From: Davidsoniella eucalypti
Lineage: Eukaryota > Ascomycota > Sordariomycetes > Microascales > Ceratocystidaceae
Assembly: GCA_004009845.1 (NCBI GenBank)
Contig: RMBW01000001.1
Coordinates: 992,001-1,056,000, forward strand
Direction of reading: 5' to 3'
DNA length: 64,000 nt
A program made the position numbers and the translations under genes. The notes beneath the pieces were generated by a model. That model was not told the origin of the DNA and did no database searches. It was given only the letters and a program-made list of their open reading frames with translations. Positions within the stretch are counted from its first letter, which is position 1. Every line of letters begins with the position of its first letter. Below, piece after piece: positions 47,834 to 59,811 of the stretch.

Positions 47834-50809
47834 CTACATAACTACATCGTCGTCCAAGTCCATTACGTGATATGATTCGCTCTCGCGGTTTAGACCCGGA
47901 GTTTCCGTAATCTCGCCTCTCAATCGTTGAATCGAGTCAAGAGCTCTCTGGAACTTGAGCACTTCCAGCTTCAACTTTTCTCTTCGAACTGACGTCGCCT
48001 CGTCCTCCTCCATAAGCTTCTCGTATTCCACAGAACTCTGAGTTCGACGGCCTTGTTTGTCCATGAGTCCAAGTTCAGTCTCGAGGTATTCCGTGTTGAG
48101 GCCTTCCTCAATTTGAGGAAACAAATCAGAGCTTATAGCTAGACAGATGCAGTCGGAAAACCGCGCCGATGCCAATCTATAGTAGCCTCTAATGTACGAA
48201 TAAACTTGGACTTCCTTATGGAATGGGTCAACCCCCATCTTGGCCACTTGGTTTTGCCGAATACTGAGGTCCCGACTACGTTCCTCCGCCGAGAGCTTAT
48301 CCCAGGGACGATAGGGGGCGTCTGGTTCTCCACGGAATGCTTTCCAACGCCGGTTATGACGGTAGTGCATCAGCTGATCAGATTCCTCGGCTTTGAGACG
48401 ATCAAAGTCCGGCGAGTTGATCGTGAACAACTTGCGTGTGTGTATATTGAAGCTTTTCTCCAGCCATGCAGCCTCACTTGTGGCTCGTTCTAATACGAAC
48501 TGGGCCATGATCTCCTGCACTCTCGAGTATATCATGCGCCGCCGTAAGCTTGACAGCGATTCGCCCTGTACCTTGTAGATGATACCATTGACGAGTTCCA
48601 CACACTCCTTCAGCATCGTCTCCATGGGGGCTTGCCACGTTTTGGTAGCTTCACTACATAGGTAGACGTAAACCTCGGCTGACACAACGTCCGGAATTCC
48701 GGCATGGGCAAAGTTCCTGATATTGTCACGAACCTCCGCCACAGTCCGTTTCATGGGCGGCCCGTGTTTGGTGAATGGGCCTAGGGCCTCGGCTGCCGCG
48801 TTGTTATTATTAACTGCAGGGCGAGCAGGTCGGCCTGGCCCATCACCACCCGGAGGCATCGGAGTGCCTGCCCGAGACGGACCTGGATTCAGATGGTTAG
48901 GGTTGGCACCGCGTGCCCGTTTAGATGGCGTGTTGAAACCCATATCCTGTGCCCGTTTACGGCCTCCGGGAGTACGGCCGGGAGGCTGCGATGATTGCTC
49001 GTCATCATCTTCACTAAGCATCTCGATGACCTCTGGCATGTCGGTAGGATCAGACAGGATGACTCGTGGTTTCATAAAGTTGAGGCAATCCCGAAACTGC
49101 TCGCATAACCTTTGGAAGGCAGAAGAAAACTCAGGGCTGTTCATGCCTATTTTAACTTTGCTGACGAAGTCCGCCAAACTACGATTGATCTCCATCTCAA
49201 TGTTGGCTGGCATCTCAGGAAGACCCTGGAGCTCCTCCTTGGCAATCTCGCAACGAGTCAATACTTGCGTTCTGATATCCGGCATACTGTAGAGAGTAGT
49301 GTTAGAGGTCTTTTTCGTCACATCTTAGCTGCTGGTTCTGTAGGTGAAATCTTACCTGTCAGTGAAAGCCTTATATAGCATCTCTGATAGCCGAGTGCGT
49401 AATCTATCCACGCCTGTCTGGTCCGCAAAACGTGCAAAGGCGCTTGGCCAGCGCTCTGAGTTCTCGCGGAAGAAATTTTCTTCCCATTCGTTTTGTTCCT
49501 CCAAAGTCTTGTTCGATTGTCGCGATGTGACAAAATATCCATGGCCGGTACGCATGCTGTTGCGTTCGCCATTGAGCATCAACAGCCACTGCCTATGGGC
49601 ATGGGGGTCATCTTCGGGTATCAGATCTGCCTTGGTCAAGACACCAAGCGTACGCTCTTGGGCCTTCTGGCGCCGGATGAGCTTGAACGTAGTCGAGTTG
49701 ACGGGGTCTTGGTTCATGGGACACGCCCACAAGATTATGGCACCGGGATGGCTGATGTACTCCGTCGTCAGATTCTCAACAACGTTAACCAGGTGGCCGT
49801 CATTCTCATCGGTGCTGGTGACAAATACACCGGGAAGATCGTAGTAGCTTAGGTTAGCGTATACGGGGCCCTTGAGTTCCAAGGCCACCACGTTGGGGCT
49901 GAACTTGGCCGTAGTGGATTCAGCTGCTTGGGCTAGGCTCACATTGGTGGCCACATGCCCTGAGCCTGGAATGTACTGCTCATGGTTTTTGTCTGGATTC
50001 AACACAGCAATCTGGGCCCACCGCAGGACCTCCTCGACCTCTTCGATTTTGTCGATAATCTTGAACTCTTTGATCGTCTCGTGCTGCGGTACCCATGGAG
50101 GGAAAGGGTTCTCGGCCGAGACATCTTCTGGTCGAATAGGGCCGTTCGGTCGTTGATATCGATATTTAAGACGCAAGGAAACGCGGCAAGAGACCTGTGA
50201 TGACCTTGACGAGTGGATATGAATGACACATCTCGTACAAACACCGCCGCTTCGAGGGAGATTCATGCCAGCCAGACCCGACATCAACGAGCTCTTGCCC
50301 GTCGACTGGTCACCCACCAGAACCAGTTCAGGTAACTCCAGTTCGTGCTGAACACCGAGCTCATGAAGTAGTGCTAAAGTATCATTGTAGTCTTTCAGAC
50401 GCTTGCCCATATTGGCAAAGGATGTGTGTGTGAACATGTCCTCAGCAGTTGAATCTGGCGGGCCCACCGTCGTCTGGCGCTGTCTGATCTCAGTCATAAT
50501 AGGCACATCAGCGTCAGAAGGCGTAGCTAGTGATTCAGTGGTTAGTATCAATTTTGATGTCAGTCTCTCTCCCAAGATCTAGGGAGACTTACGCGCGGCA
50601 GATCTAACCCGGGGCCCAAACGTATCCGCAACTGAGGCAGTTCCCACGCTAGCCAAAGCCCGACGGCCACTCATAGAAGACCGCGCCGGAGTGGAAGGAG
50701 ACAGCAACGTCGACATGACAAAGCTATCATCTTCCCTCTTGATAATGGGAAGCTCAGATGAGCGGCTATTTGCATATCCACTGCCAGACTCGGCCCGAGG
50801 CGGCGGCAT
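47834..50809 (-). CDS. Dynamin-like large GTPase
   Basis: Mechanochemical GTPase of the dynamin/Mx superfamily. Three exons on the minus strand: 50593-50809, 49356-50526 and 47834-49286, giving 946 residues. The GTPase domain starts near 110: G1 GDQSTGKSS (144-152), G3 DLPGVFV and G4 LTKADL are intact. A helical middle/stalk region and a C-terminal GED-like segment (~700-900) follow. There is no PH domain and no transmembrane segment. A disordered insert (about residues 540-640) carries a bipartite basic signal (RKRAQDMGFNTPSKRAR) after an acidic patch. The N-terminus contains a SUMO-type site (IKRE) and the protein ends in DLDDDVVM. These are unusual for a membrane dynamin and hint at a nuclear role. 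Moulds carry many such paralogues, so the specific function is open. Confidence 0.9.
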
Positions 50810-52380
50810 CACGAGTGAGATATTGAGATATCGATATTGATACTGATACGATAGCAAGTACACGATTATAAACAAATAAAGCACACGTTCCACAAGAAGG
50901 AGGCACTGCTAAAATAGATTCTAGCCGTTTTGATAAATGATAAACGGCAAAAAGAAATACAAGAACTAAACAATGAAGAAAAGAACAATGGCGAGGCCCA
51001 TATAAATATAAAGACGTGGAAATTAACTAGTTACTAAAAGTACAAAATATCGTAGCATAGATAGTGGTCGCCAAACATGGAAGCTGGTTCAAACCAAGTC
51101 TAGTCTAACAAAAGCTGTGTAAGTTGCTGTGAATGGCTATCACGTTCCAGTTCAGGAGCTCTCCAGCCAAACTCCAGCACAGGATAATGTGTGTTAGGGT
51201 CTGAAGTTATGTGTAGGGCTACAATCAGCATTTGTGGCGGTGAAATCTAGCTTTGAAGGTGTGAAAAGATCAAGTATAGTAGTCTGTAGTTCTGTAGGAA
51301 AATTGAAGTGCTAAAACTCATGTAATGTTTCTCTAGACAATCTGCAAGTTTATGATGCTACCAATCCTTAGCTTGTTCAAGAGATGAACTAGAGAGCTTT
51401 GACGACTTGGATACGTAAAGTATCCGTCCTTTTCACACAGGCCCTTTGGCCAGGATCTGTTATGACTTTAGACAAGTACGTGTCTTTTGTCTGCCATTCT
51501 AGCCTGTCTAGGGTTAGGCATGATTCTACGTATACTATTAGGGTTCGACAGACTATTCTGTGTTAGTAGGTTTACCCCTGGCTAGAGGGCCGCCTAGTCA
51601 ACAATCCACTTAGAGGAAACATGTACAAATATACGGGTAGTTGGATATGTAAAGATAGAATGATAGTGATTAAAGCCAAGTGGCTTTGTATATGATGATA
51701 GCTGGCTCCATACCCCTCTGTCCATCTATTACAGTTGATTGCCGGAACACGTGCATTGTCTTGAGCACTCGAGCGGCTGAAATGGAACGAACTACTACAT
51801 ACTATGTACATCTGTATACTCTGTCGATTGTCTGTGTTTTAAGAAAGGCTGCCTCTAAGACTAAAACAGAGTAGAATTGCTAGTGGTAGTCGAAACAACA
51901 AAGCGACACCCAAAACAGGCGCGGTTGCCATCAAGTACAAATGCAAGTACAAATGTTTGTGTTTGCTCCTTCCATCACAGAAACCCCCTGCTTCGTCACC
52001 GCCTAAACCCAGCACAGATTCCCGCCATAAGCAAATAGAATACAAGATAGAAAAAAGAGTACAAGACAAAAAACATCAGAAAGGGCTCCTTAAAAGGCCG
52101 CCCAAGCGAAATTCTACGTAGTCGAAGCAATCAAAACATACGGAAAGAGAAGAAGGAAGAAGGGCAGGACAAGACATGCAATTGCCGCTAAGGAACCAAG
52201 CAACTAACGCAACTACGCAACTAAGCAACTAGCGGCCGCGCTGCCAAAGAAGCTCCGACATCTCCATTATTTTTTCTTCCTCCCTCTTTTCCTTTTCTGT
52301 ACTTCTATTTTCTGTTTCTTTCTCTAGCTGTCGTTGTTTGCTTTCTTTTTCAATATACCATTTCGCTTTTACTATACAAT
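50810..52380. other. Divergent intergenic region between the dynamin-like and GMPPA-like genes
   Basis: 1.57 kb shared upstream region of two divergent genes, with no gene seen. TTAGGG-type words occur at about 51512-51517 and 51539-51544. The last 130 bp are pyrimidine-rich, the likely leader of the GMPPA-like gene. Confidence 0.5.
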
Positions 52381-53999
52381 ATGTCTCTTCAGGTTCCCAT
52401 CCGCGGCCCCAAGCCCGCTAGCTCTGAGGGCGCTACCAAGGCCGTTATCCTGGTAAGTTTGGTGTTCTTTTTTCTTGCCCCTCCTTTTGTGCCAACCAGT
52501 CCATTGAAGCTGCCAGAGTGAAGCTGCCAGAGTGAAGCTGCCAGAGCAAGAGTGTCTGGAGCTTCGACGATGCTATTTTGACGCCAGAGTGCTTCTATTT
52601 AGTGCGCCTCTTGAGAGCTCCTCTTTTGGACATTAGCTATTTGGCCTGTTCCTAACTTGGCTCTCCATCTCTCTTTCTTACTGAGCCCTAAACTGAGCAG
52701 CCAGCACTAACCAGCTTTTCTATCTTCTACTAGGTCGGTGGTCCCTCGCGCGGCACCCGTTTCCGCCCTCTTTCTCTCGACGTGCCCAAGCCTCTATTCG
52801 ACGTGGCCGGTCACCCTATCATCTGGCACTGCGTCAAGTCGATCGCCGAGGTGCCTGACAAGCAGATCCAGGATGTGTACATCATCGGCTACTACGAGGA
52901 GAACGTCTTTGCCGACTTTATGAAGGACGCCCGCAAGGAGTTCCCAGACCTGCACATCAAGTACCTGCGCGAGTACGAGGCTTTGGGCACTGCCGGTGGT
53001 CTGTACCACTTCCGTGATGCCATTCTCAAGGGCCGCCCGGACAAGCTGTTTGTGCTCAACGCCGATGTCTGCTGCTCGTTCCCGCTGGACGAGATGCTGA
53101 AGTTGTTCAACGACAAGGACGCCGAGGCTGTCATTCTGGGCACCCGCATTGCCGACGACGCTGCCACCAACTTTGGTTGCATTGTTAGCGACTCCCACAC
53201 CCGTCGTGTTCTACACTACGTCGAGAAGCCCGAGAGCCACATCAGCAACCTGATCAACTGCGGCGTGTATCTGTTTGCCACCGAGGCCATCTTCCCTTCG
53301 ATCCGCACTGCCATCAAGCGCCGCACCGACCGCCCGCGCCTGGTCTCGTACCCGTCATCCGAGAACCTAGAAACCCACTTCACCGTTCAAGCTGACGAGG
53401 AGGAGTCTGAGACCCAGAAGATCATCCGTCTCGAGCAGGACATCCTGTCAGACATGGCCGACAGCAAGCAGTTCTACGTGTACGAGACCCGCGACTTCTG
53501 GCGCCAGATCAAGACCGCCGGCTCTGCTGTGCCCGCCAACGCCCTGTATCTGCAGAAGGCTCAGGCCGCCAACGACCCCGATCTGGCCAAGCCCAGCGTC
53601 AACATCATTGCCCCCGTCTTCATCCACCCCACCGCCGAGGTTGACCCTACCGCCAAGCTGGGCCCCAACGTCAGCATTGGTCCCCGTGCCGTTGTCGGTG
53701 CCGGTGTTCGTATCAAGGACTCTATCGTCCTCGAGGACACCGAGATTCGCCACGATGCCTGTGTTCTGAGCTCCATCATTGGCTGGGGCTCGCGTGTCGG
53801 TGCCTGGGCCCGTGTCGAGGGAACCCCAGTGTCCGCTACTTCCCACGAGACGCAGATCGTCAAGAACGGCATCAAGGTCCAGGCCATCACTATCCTGGGC
53901 AAGGACTGTGGTGTAGGCGATGAGGTTCGTATTCAGAACTGTGTTTGTCTGCCTTACAAGGACCTGAAGCGTGACGTTGCCAACGAGGTTATCATGTAA
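52381..53999 (+). CDS. GMPPA: GMPPA-like mannose-1-phosphate guanylyltransferase homologue (alpha type)
   Basis: Nucleotidyltransferase with a left-handed beta-helix tail. In animals the alpha type (GMPPA) is largely a GDP-mannose-sensing inhibitor of the catalytic GMPPB (yeast Psa1). Two exons: 52381-52452 (24 codons) and 52734-53999, giving 445 residues. The nucleotide-binding signature is GGPSRGTRFRPLSLDVPKPLF, the GMPPA form; the catalytic beta form reads GGYGTRLRPLT. FVLNADVCCSFPL and HYVEKPESHISNLINCGVYLF follow. Hexapeptide repeats lie at about 295-400 (PTAEVDPTAKLGPNVSIGPR). The C-terminus LPYKDLKRDVANEVIM matches the family. The 281-nt intron holds three 14-bp tandem repeats. GC-rich codon use suggests high expression. 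It is convergent with a nucleotide-sugar transporter. Confidence 0.92.
52507..52547 (+). repeat. Three tandem 14-bp repeats within an intron
   Basis: AAGCTGCCAGAGTG occurs twice in full and a third time with its last two bases lost (52507-52520, 52521-52534, 52535-52547), inside intron 1 of the GMPPA-like gene. It is probably a young minisatellite and should vary in length between strains. Confidence 0.8.
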
Positions 54000-54501
54000 A
54001 TAAATACTACACTATATTTTTAATGTGTTATATATATTTCCTTTTATTTTTATTTTCATATCTCTACTTTGTCTCCCTCTTGTTTTTGTTTTTTAACAAT
54101 TTGATAACGCTCTATCTTTTACCATTAGCTCACAAAAAAAATTGGAAAAAATACCATGTCTTACCAATGTAAATGAAAAATATATCACATTGTTCTTGTT
54201 TATGATTTATGTAATAAGGTCCTTAGAAAGAAGAGCGTGTGAGTTACTATGTTTTATTGAAAGTAGGTAGTATGTATGTATGGTATCTAAATGGAAGCAA
54301 TGTAAAGATGATTAGAGATATATAATTCTTCAGCCCACCAAAAAATAAAGACTAAAACGATGTGTGTGATCGTGAACAGCAAATCAATACCTGGAATTCT
54401 CCTCCTAGGTTTACTTTCATTATAAAAGCATCTCCCCAGTATAAAAAATCCAGCAGCATTTTCTACGACTTTTTTATTATAAAAAGATTTGAATGAGCGG
54501 C
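54000..54501. other. Convergent 3' intergenic spacer
   Basis: 502 bp of strongly AT-rich sequence between the stop codons of the GMPPA-like gene (+) and the nucleotide-sugar transporter (-). It must hold both 3' UTRs; no gene is seen. Confidence 0.6.
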
Positions 54502-56338
54502 TTAGTCCTCGTAGTCACGACGTGTCGATGACGGAATTCTACTAATCATTGGCGATGCGGGCCGAGATGACGATAGACCAGCGGGGCTCAAAGAATCCAT
54601 AGGGTTGGTGTTGAGCTTGAGAGGATCCAGGTTGCGAGGAGTGTTAAGCCTATCAACAATCATCTTTTCAAGGCTGGCAACACGGATTGGCGCTGGACGA
54701 CGAGCAATCTTGCTATCAGGAATAGTGTACACCCAGGTTGATAGAAGAACTAGGGCAGATCCAACAAGCAACTAGATAGGCAATGTTAGAAATGGATATA
54801 TCACATGATATACACGTAGAGATATATATTACTTACCGAAGTAGAGGTTTCAAAATCGAAGAACCACAAACTGAAGAAAAAGCTGATGACAATGCTAACA
54901 CTTGTAGCAAAGTTCTTAGCGATGTTATCAGCATAGTTGATGCAAAGAGAGACGAGGATGCCACCAATAGCCTGTAGAGCAATAGCAGTCCAGACAACCC
55001 AGTTGTAACCGTCAAAGAAGCCGTGCTTTGCAATGTCGGCGCCGTCATTGTAGATGATACCGACAAATAGAGCAGGGAAGAGCGAGAAGAATGACAACTG
55101 AATGTTGCGTGTCCAGACCGATACACTGGGCTGTGAGTCTTTGAGGACTTTCTCAAAGTACACTCCGGCAAGTCCCGAGATGATTGTAGCGGTGATGACA
55201 GCTAGGATACCGATAGAGGAGTTCATGATAGCAGGCGCGTCCATGTCGTCATCGTCAATGCCCTCGTAAGTGGCAGAACGCTTGACAATCTCGCTAGAAG
55301 CCACCTCAAAGCTACGACGTGTAAGCTCACGGGCAGCGTCTCCAGCGCCATTGGCCAACTGACCGAGCTCGTGGACCGAGCGAGGGAACCAGTGGTCCGA
55401 GGTGTCATGGAAAAGAAGAGCATCCGGGGCATTGCCACTGAGGGGTAGAGACACGATGGATACTCCCACTGTTAGAGCAATAAGAGCTAGCCAGCGCTTG
55501 ATAGCGATTGAGCGGCCAAGCAGCACAACGCTGAAGACGGCGGTGGTAAGAATCCTGAGTTCATATAGAACCTGGTAATGAACAGGATCAAGGTTCCCTA
55601 GAGCCACGTACTGCAGCGTGTTCTGGAGAGTGTAAAGAAAAGCTGGGATGGCCAGCTTCCAGCTATCACTCGAAAATACAGATCTGTAGATCTGTTCGAA
55701 GATAGTAGTGGCGGGGGTCGATGGCGCAAGAGTTCGTGACACCTCCCAGAGGGAGAAAGTTAGAGAAATCGACAATTTGATGATTTCGTTGAGGAAGACT
55801 GCGGTCGATGGGAAGTATCTGTGGTCACCAGAAGGCTTCATAATCCGCGAGTAGTGCATAACCTAATCATACAAGAGCAAGGGGTTAGTATTGGGTATCA
55901 GACGCCACGTCAAAAACCTGCAAGAGAGGCCAGCAGAAGTCGGTAACTGGTAGTGAAGGCCGTTGTAGGGCTGTGAAGCCAGGGATATCAGATCAGATCA
56001 GGCCCAACCCAGTTCAACGACTAGATTGACGAGCCGAGCCGAACATATCAGATCGCGTGCTCGTTCATATTGAGAACAAGCTAGGTTCGTGATAGTGATA
56101 GAGGGGTAAATATCGATCGGTTGATGGGATGTGGTGGTATACATACCAAGATCAAAGCTGAGTGCTGGATTGTCAGCTGCCAAGAATAAGATGTTAGCAA
56201 CTACGGCACATATCTTACGATCGCTCTTTGGTTCGCTGGAAGGTGACTTACAGTAATGATAGTAGCTTGCTTCGCGGGCAGCCCCAGGAAGGTTCCTGGG
56301 GCTACGCGATGGGAAGAGCCAGGCTTTTCCAAATGCAT
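54502..56338 (-). CDS. Nucleotide-sugar transporter (SLC35A type, UDP-galactose/UDP-GlcNAc-like)
   Basis: Multi-pass Golgi antiporter that brings nucleotide sugars into the lumen in exchange for the nucleoside monophosphate. Four exons on the minus strand: 56252-56338, 56147-56176 (only 30 nt), 54837-55862 and 54502-54771, giving 470 residues. All joins are phase 0 and restore the family N-terminus AKQATIITLTIQHSALILVMHYSRIM, followed by RYFPSTAVFLNEIIKL and LQYVALGNLDPVHYQVLYELRILTTAVFSVVLLGR, hallmarks of this family. About ten hydrophobic helices are seen, with a cytosolic loop at ~190-245 and a Ser/Pro-rich C-terminal tail. Intron 2 is 284 nt. Without the microexon the first helix would be broken. 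The exact sugar cannot be read from sequence. Confidence 0.92.
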
Positions 56339-58211
56339 CGTAGAGGTTTTAGAACCGTGGCCCAAAACTAGGAGAGGAGAAAACTGAGCTTATGTGTAGC
56401 AAGCTTCAAGATGGCGGTTATGGTTCAGAGAGAAAATATTAAAGAGGAGGTATGAGTAATTAGTCGCTGGTGCAGGTACGCAGTTCGACAGGCACTGTTC
56501 TTGTGGTTCAGGTCTGCCATGAAATGACGGTGGCGAGGCGCAAATCGGGTATAAATGAACCGTAGGCGGCGAGAGGGTGGCGGCAGTGAGGTTGTCAGCT
56601 GTGCAGACAGAAAAGCAGAACAGAAGACTCAGTAAGTTGAAGGCACGGCAGCTTTAAGACAAGGGTGACGATGAGATGAGTTGTAAACCGTCAATTGACT
56701 GACAAGTGACAGATAGCGATCGTGGTAGCGGTTGATGTTGCCGTGTATATTCGATGCTATACGAGGGGAAAAAATTTAGACCGCCACGATGATCTTTTTC
56801 TTCAAGCCGACAAGAACGACGGAATGGGATCGAGGCCAGCCCTTATGTAGGTCGAGAAGCGTCTGAGTCTGGCAGGGCCTGAACCCAAGCCTGTAAATCC
56901 AGATCTATCTATATGTGGATAAATCGACTGGTCGGACAGTGACAAGCAAGTCGCAAAACTATAGTGTGCCAGGAGCCAGGGGATCGGCACTCAAAACGTG
57001 ACGGATGGGTGTGATGGCCTTGGCCTTGACCTTGTTTGGTAGACGCGTTGAGAGAGAAAGAGGCGACGAGGGTAGTATTGGAGAATACTGGAGGTGGTAT
57101 TGGAGGGGCTCGTGAAAGAGAGGCCGCTAAGCGAGAGGGCGGGAGTTGAACGGAAAGCAAAAGCGAACAAGAGAAGAAGAGAAGAATTCAATACTAATAC
57201 ATGATTCACTGTGAGATCAGAGAAGGGGCTATCAAAATATCAACAACCCATATTCATGTGTAGACAATGTGCATATAGGCAGGAGGCTCGATATATAGGG
57301 CAAGAGCAGGTGCTGAATATAGATGCAAATAGATACCCTTTTAAACTGTGGCCATTACTATTAGTGTTGCTAATTTGGCTGTCATTTTTGGCAATTGGCG
57401 ATGGCCTGGTGGAAGTTGAACAAATAGCAACTTGCAATTTACCCTTATTCATGGGCTTTAAAATATGCGAAACACAAGGCTCGGCGCCTATGCAGCAGCG
57501 CTAACCATCTAATTATCCAATGCCTTTTCAATGCCCTCTTAGCTGTTATTAGAATAAATGCCGGGAATTAGGAAGCTGTGCCGTATGAGATCTCCGAAGT
57601 TAATTCTAGCTGAATAAATATATATACAACAAACTAGGCCTATTGTCATTACAAAAAACAAGATGAGCAACAAGAACGCTCTACCTCTTTTAGTGATAAA
57701 TACTCGCAAGACAGGCAACTCGAGAGGCCAGTCCATTCATGTACATCCAGTTTCGATAGACGTCTCACAATGTCATGACAATTCTACTCTTCTCTTCAGG
57801 GGGACCATCTACATCTCTCATGATGTCTACGTACAACTAATCTGTGAGTTTGACTTTTCCTTGGTTTCTCAGATCAAGTAAACAGTCAAGGGAAAAAAGA
57901 CTTTCTATTTTCTCTTTTTCTCTTTTTTATGTTTCGGCTTTGCCTCACATTTATGCCTGTCACTGTAATTTTTAGGAGCCTGGAGAACTTTCACTTTAGC
58001 TTGCCTCTGTCCAACTCGTGAAGCCGCCGTGGCAATTGATAGTGGCTATTCGAGTAGTTGTATAGCTGAATGATGTGATGCTGTGATTTTTATTGTTCGA
58101 CGAACAACAGGATCTTTGCTAAGCCACCATAGCTTCTATCTCGGTAGCAAGTAATCAATATATTGGTACGCTTGGGCTACATCTTCAGAATTTAGGATGT
58201 CAAGTTGAATT
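56339..58211. other. Intergenic region between the transporter and the SINE
   Basis: 1.9 kb. The part next to the transporter is its promoter and leader (pyrimidine-rich on the minus strand to about 57200). Beyond that I see only short ORFs without recognisable features. Confidence 0.45.
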
Positions 58212-58662
58212 TACTTGAGCTTTTTTTTATTATTATTTTTTATTAAGGTGGAAATGGAGCTTTAATAGCTATGTAGCACCTTGGTATCCTAAGATACACA
58301 GTCTTGAACGAATACTAGTATGCAATGTAAGGTGAAGGCCACCGAAATACAAAACATTTGCTATGGTTTCTTTATATGCTATTCCAACTTCTAATCCTTT
58401 CTGGGAAACCCCAGCTGCCTCAAAACCTCCCAGCATTTTGTAGCTCCTTGTATTATAAGCCCTCTTAGAACAACAGTATGGTTACTACCTGGCATCTACC
58501 TTCTGCAGAACTTCGTGAGTGGAGAGACTGACCAAACCCTCAGATGCACTACCATAAGCATAGGGTGGACTTCAGTAGTAGGTTTGCCCCTTGAACCAAC
58601 TACCTCATGTGAGGTCGGCCAGGCGTATAATCACTACGCTATGGGGACGGATACTTGAGCTT
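58212..58662 (-). mobile_element. tRNA-derived SINE with 11-bp target-site duplication
   Basis: A non-autonomous retroelement of about 430 bp on the minus strand. The head, just inside 58651, resembles tRNA-Val(CAC): an A box at 58626-58641 (TAGCGTAGTGATTATA), a CCTCACA anticodon-loop-like word, and a B box at 58587-58597 (GGTTCAAGGGG). A unique body of about 300 bp follows and ends in an A-rich tail (minus-strand AATAATAATAAAAAAAA, near 58221-58247). Perfect direct repeats TACTTGAGCTT flank it at 58212-58222 and 58652-58662, as expected from LINE-driven insertion. Head, tail and duplication together make this much more than a stray tRNA pseudogene. The intact duplication implies a fairly recent insertion. 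It has no coding capacity; its partner LINE is not in this window. Confidence 0.8.
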
Positions 58663-59811
58663 AAAACTAGTATGTATTGGTATGAAGCGTTAGGGAGGGG
58701 TCATGAAAAAGACAAGGCATGCCTTGTTACCATGTCTGACAAGAGGTCTACTCTTTGATTCTGACGATACTTGAAACGGAGCATCGAACAATAGCGAAAA
58801 CAATATATCAAGCTCGACACAACAGCTTTAGATTCAGTATGAAAGCTAATGGAATTCCGTAGATAGACATCAGTCATATTATATCATCATATGTTTTTTT
58901 TTAGTCTATCACCTAACTTTTGGTCACCCACCATACTCAATCAGCAATTTCAAATCAGTTACGCTCATAAAATGGCATAGCTAACCCTATTTGGAAAGGT
59001 GTAATTACGGTATCACTGTCCTAACCCTCTTCCCGATAGTCATTGAAAAGAAAACGTAAAAAGCTTGGAATCAAATGTTAAACGAACCTAGATACCGAAA
59101 TCATAGTTTTGTGCTTGTCAGTTGAACTATCATCATTCAATTCTTTCCTGATCTTGAAGATAGATATGTTGAAGCTCAGCCTTGTCTTAAGTCCCGTCAC
59201 CTTTCTGGATCGTGAGTAGTAGAGAATATTTCTACTCAGAAGATGCTTTGATCTTATTTTCGAGGTGTGTAGTAGCCTTAATCAACTGCCTAATAGCACT
59301 ATGTTTGTACAAAACATCAAGATCATTATCAAGGCTAGTATGCATTTGGGTCTTGATGGTCTCTAATAGCCGAGGGACTGATAGGATGTTGATCGGAAGA
59401 AGTATCAGGATTTACCTTCTTGTAAAATGGGGTGTTATGGCAGTAATTAATATGTCATCAAAAGAAGGATAAGTCACAATGACCAGAGAGTGACATTTTC
59501 GTTTTCTAGATATTTAGGCAGCAACAAGTAATTTTTCCTGCACAAATCTATAAACTTGTTTGTAGACCACATATATACATTAATGGCTTTTATTCATGTA
59601 CTCCAATAGTGTATCGTGAAACAATGTTTCTCACTTTTTATAATTTAGGCTTGTATGCAATAACTAGCTCTTGTATATCTATCTTTGCTTTGTATTTTCT
59701 AAGATAGTCCCACTAGCTAATGACCATGGTGGTTTCGTTATTGTAAATTTATCTAACTTATTTCGTTGTCTTGACAGTTTGTAGTCTCCAAGATGGCCTG
59801 TATAGGGCTAT
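58663..59811. other. Intergenic region with a possible coding relic
   Basis: 1.15 kb, AT-rich. On the minus strand at about 59150-59480 one frame reads protein-like segments (YPSFDDILITAITPHFTRR, then PRLLETIKTQMHTSLDND, VLYKHSAIRQLIKATTHLEN and KAELQHIYLQDQERIE) separated by in-frame stops. This looks like a decayed gene, but no family is recognised. Otherwise nothing. Confidence 0.35.
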
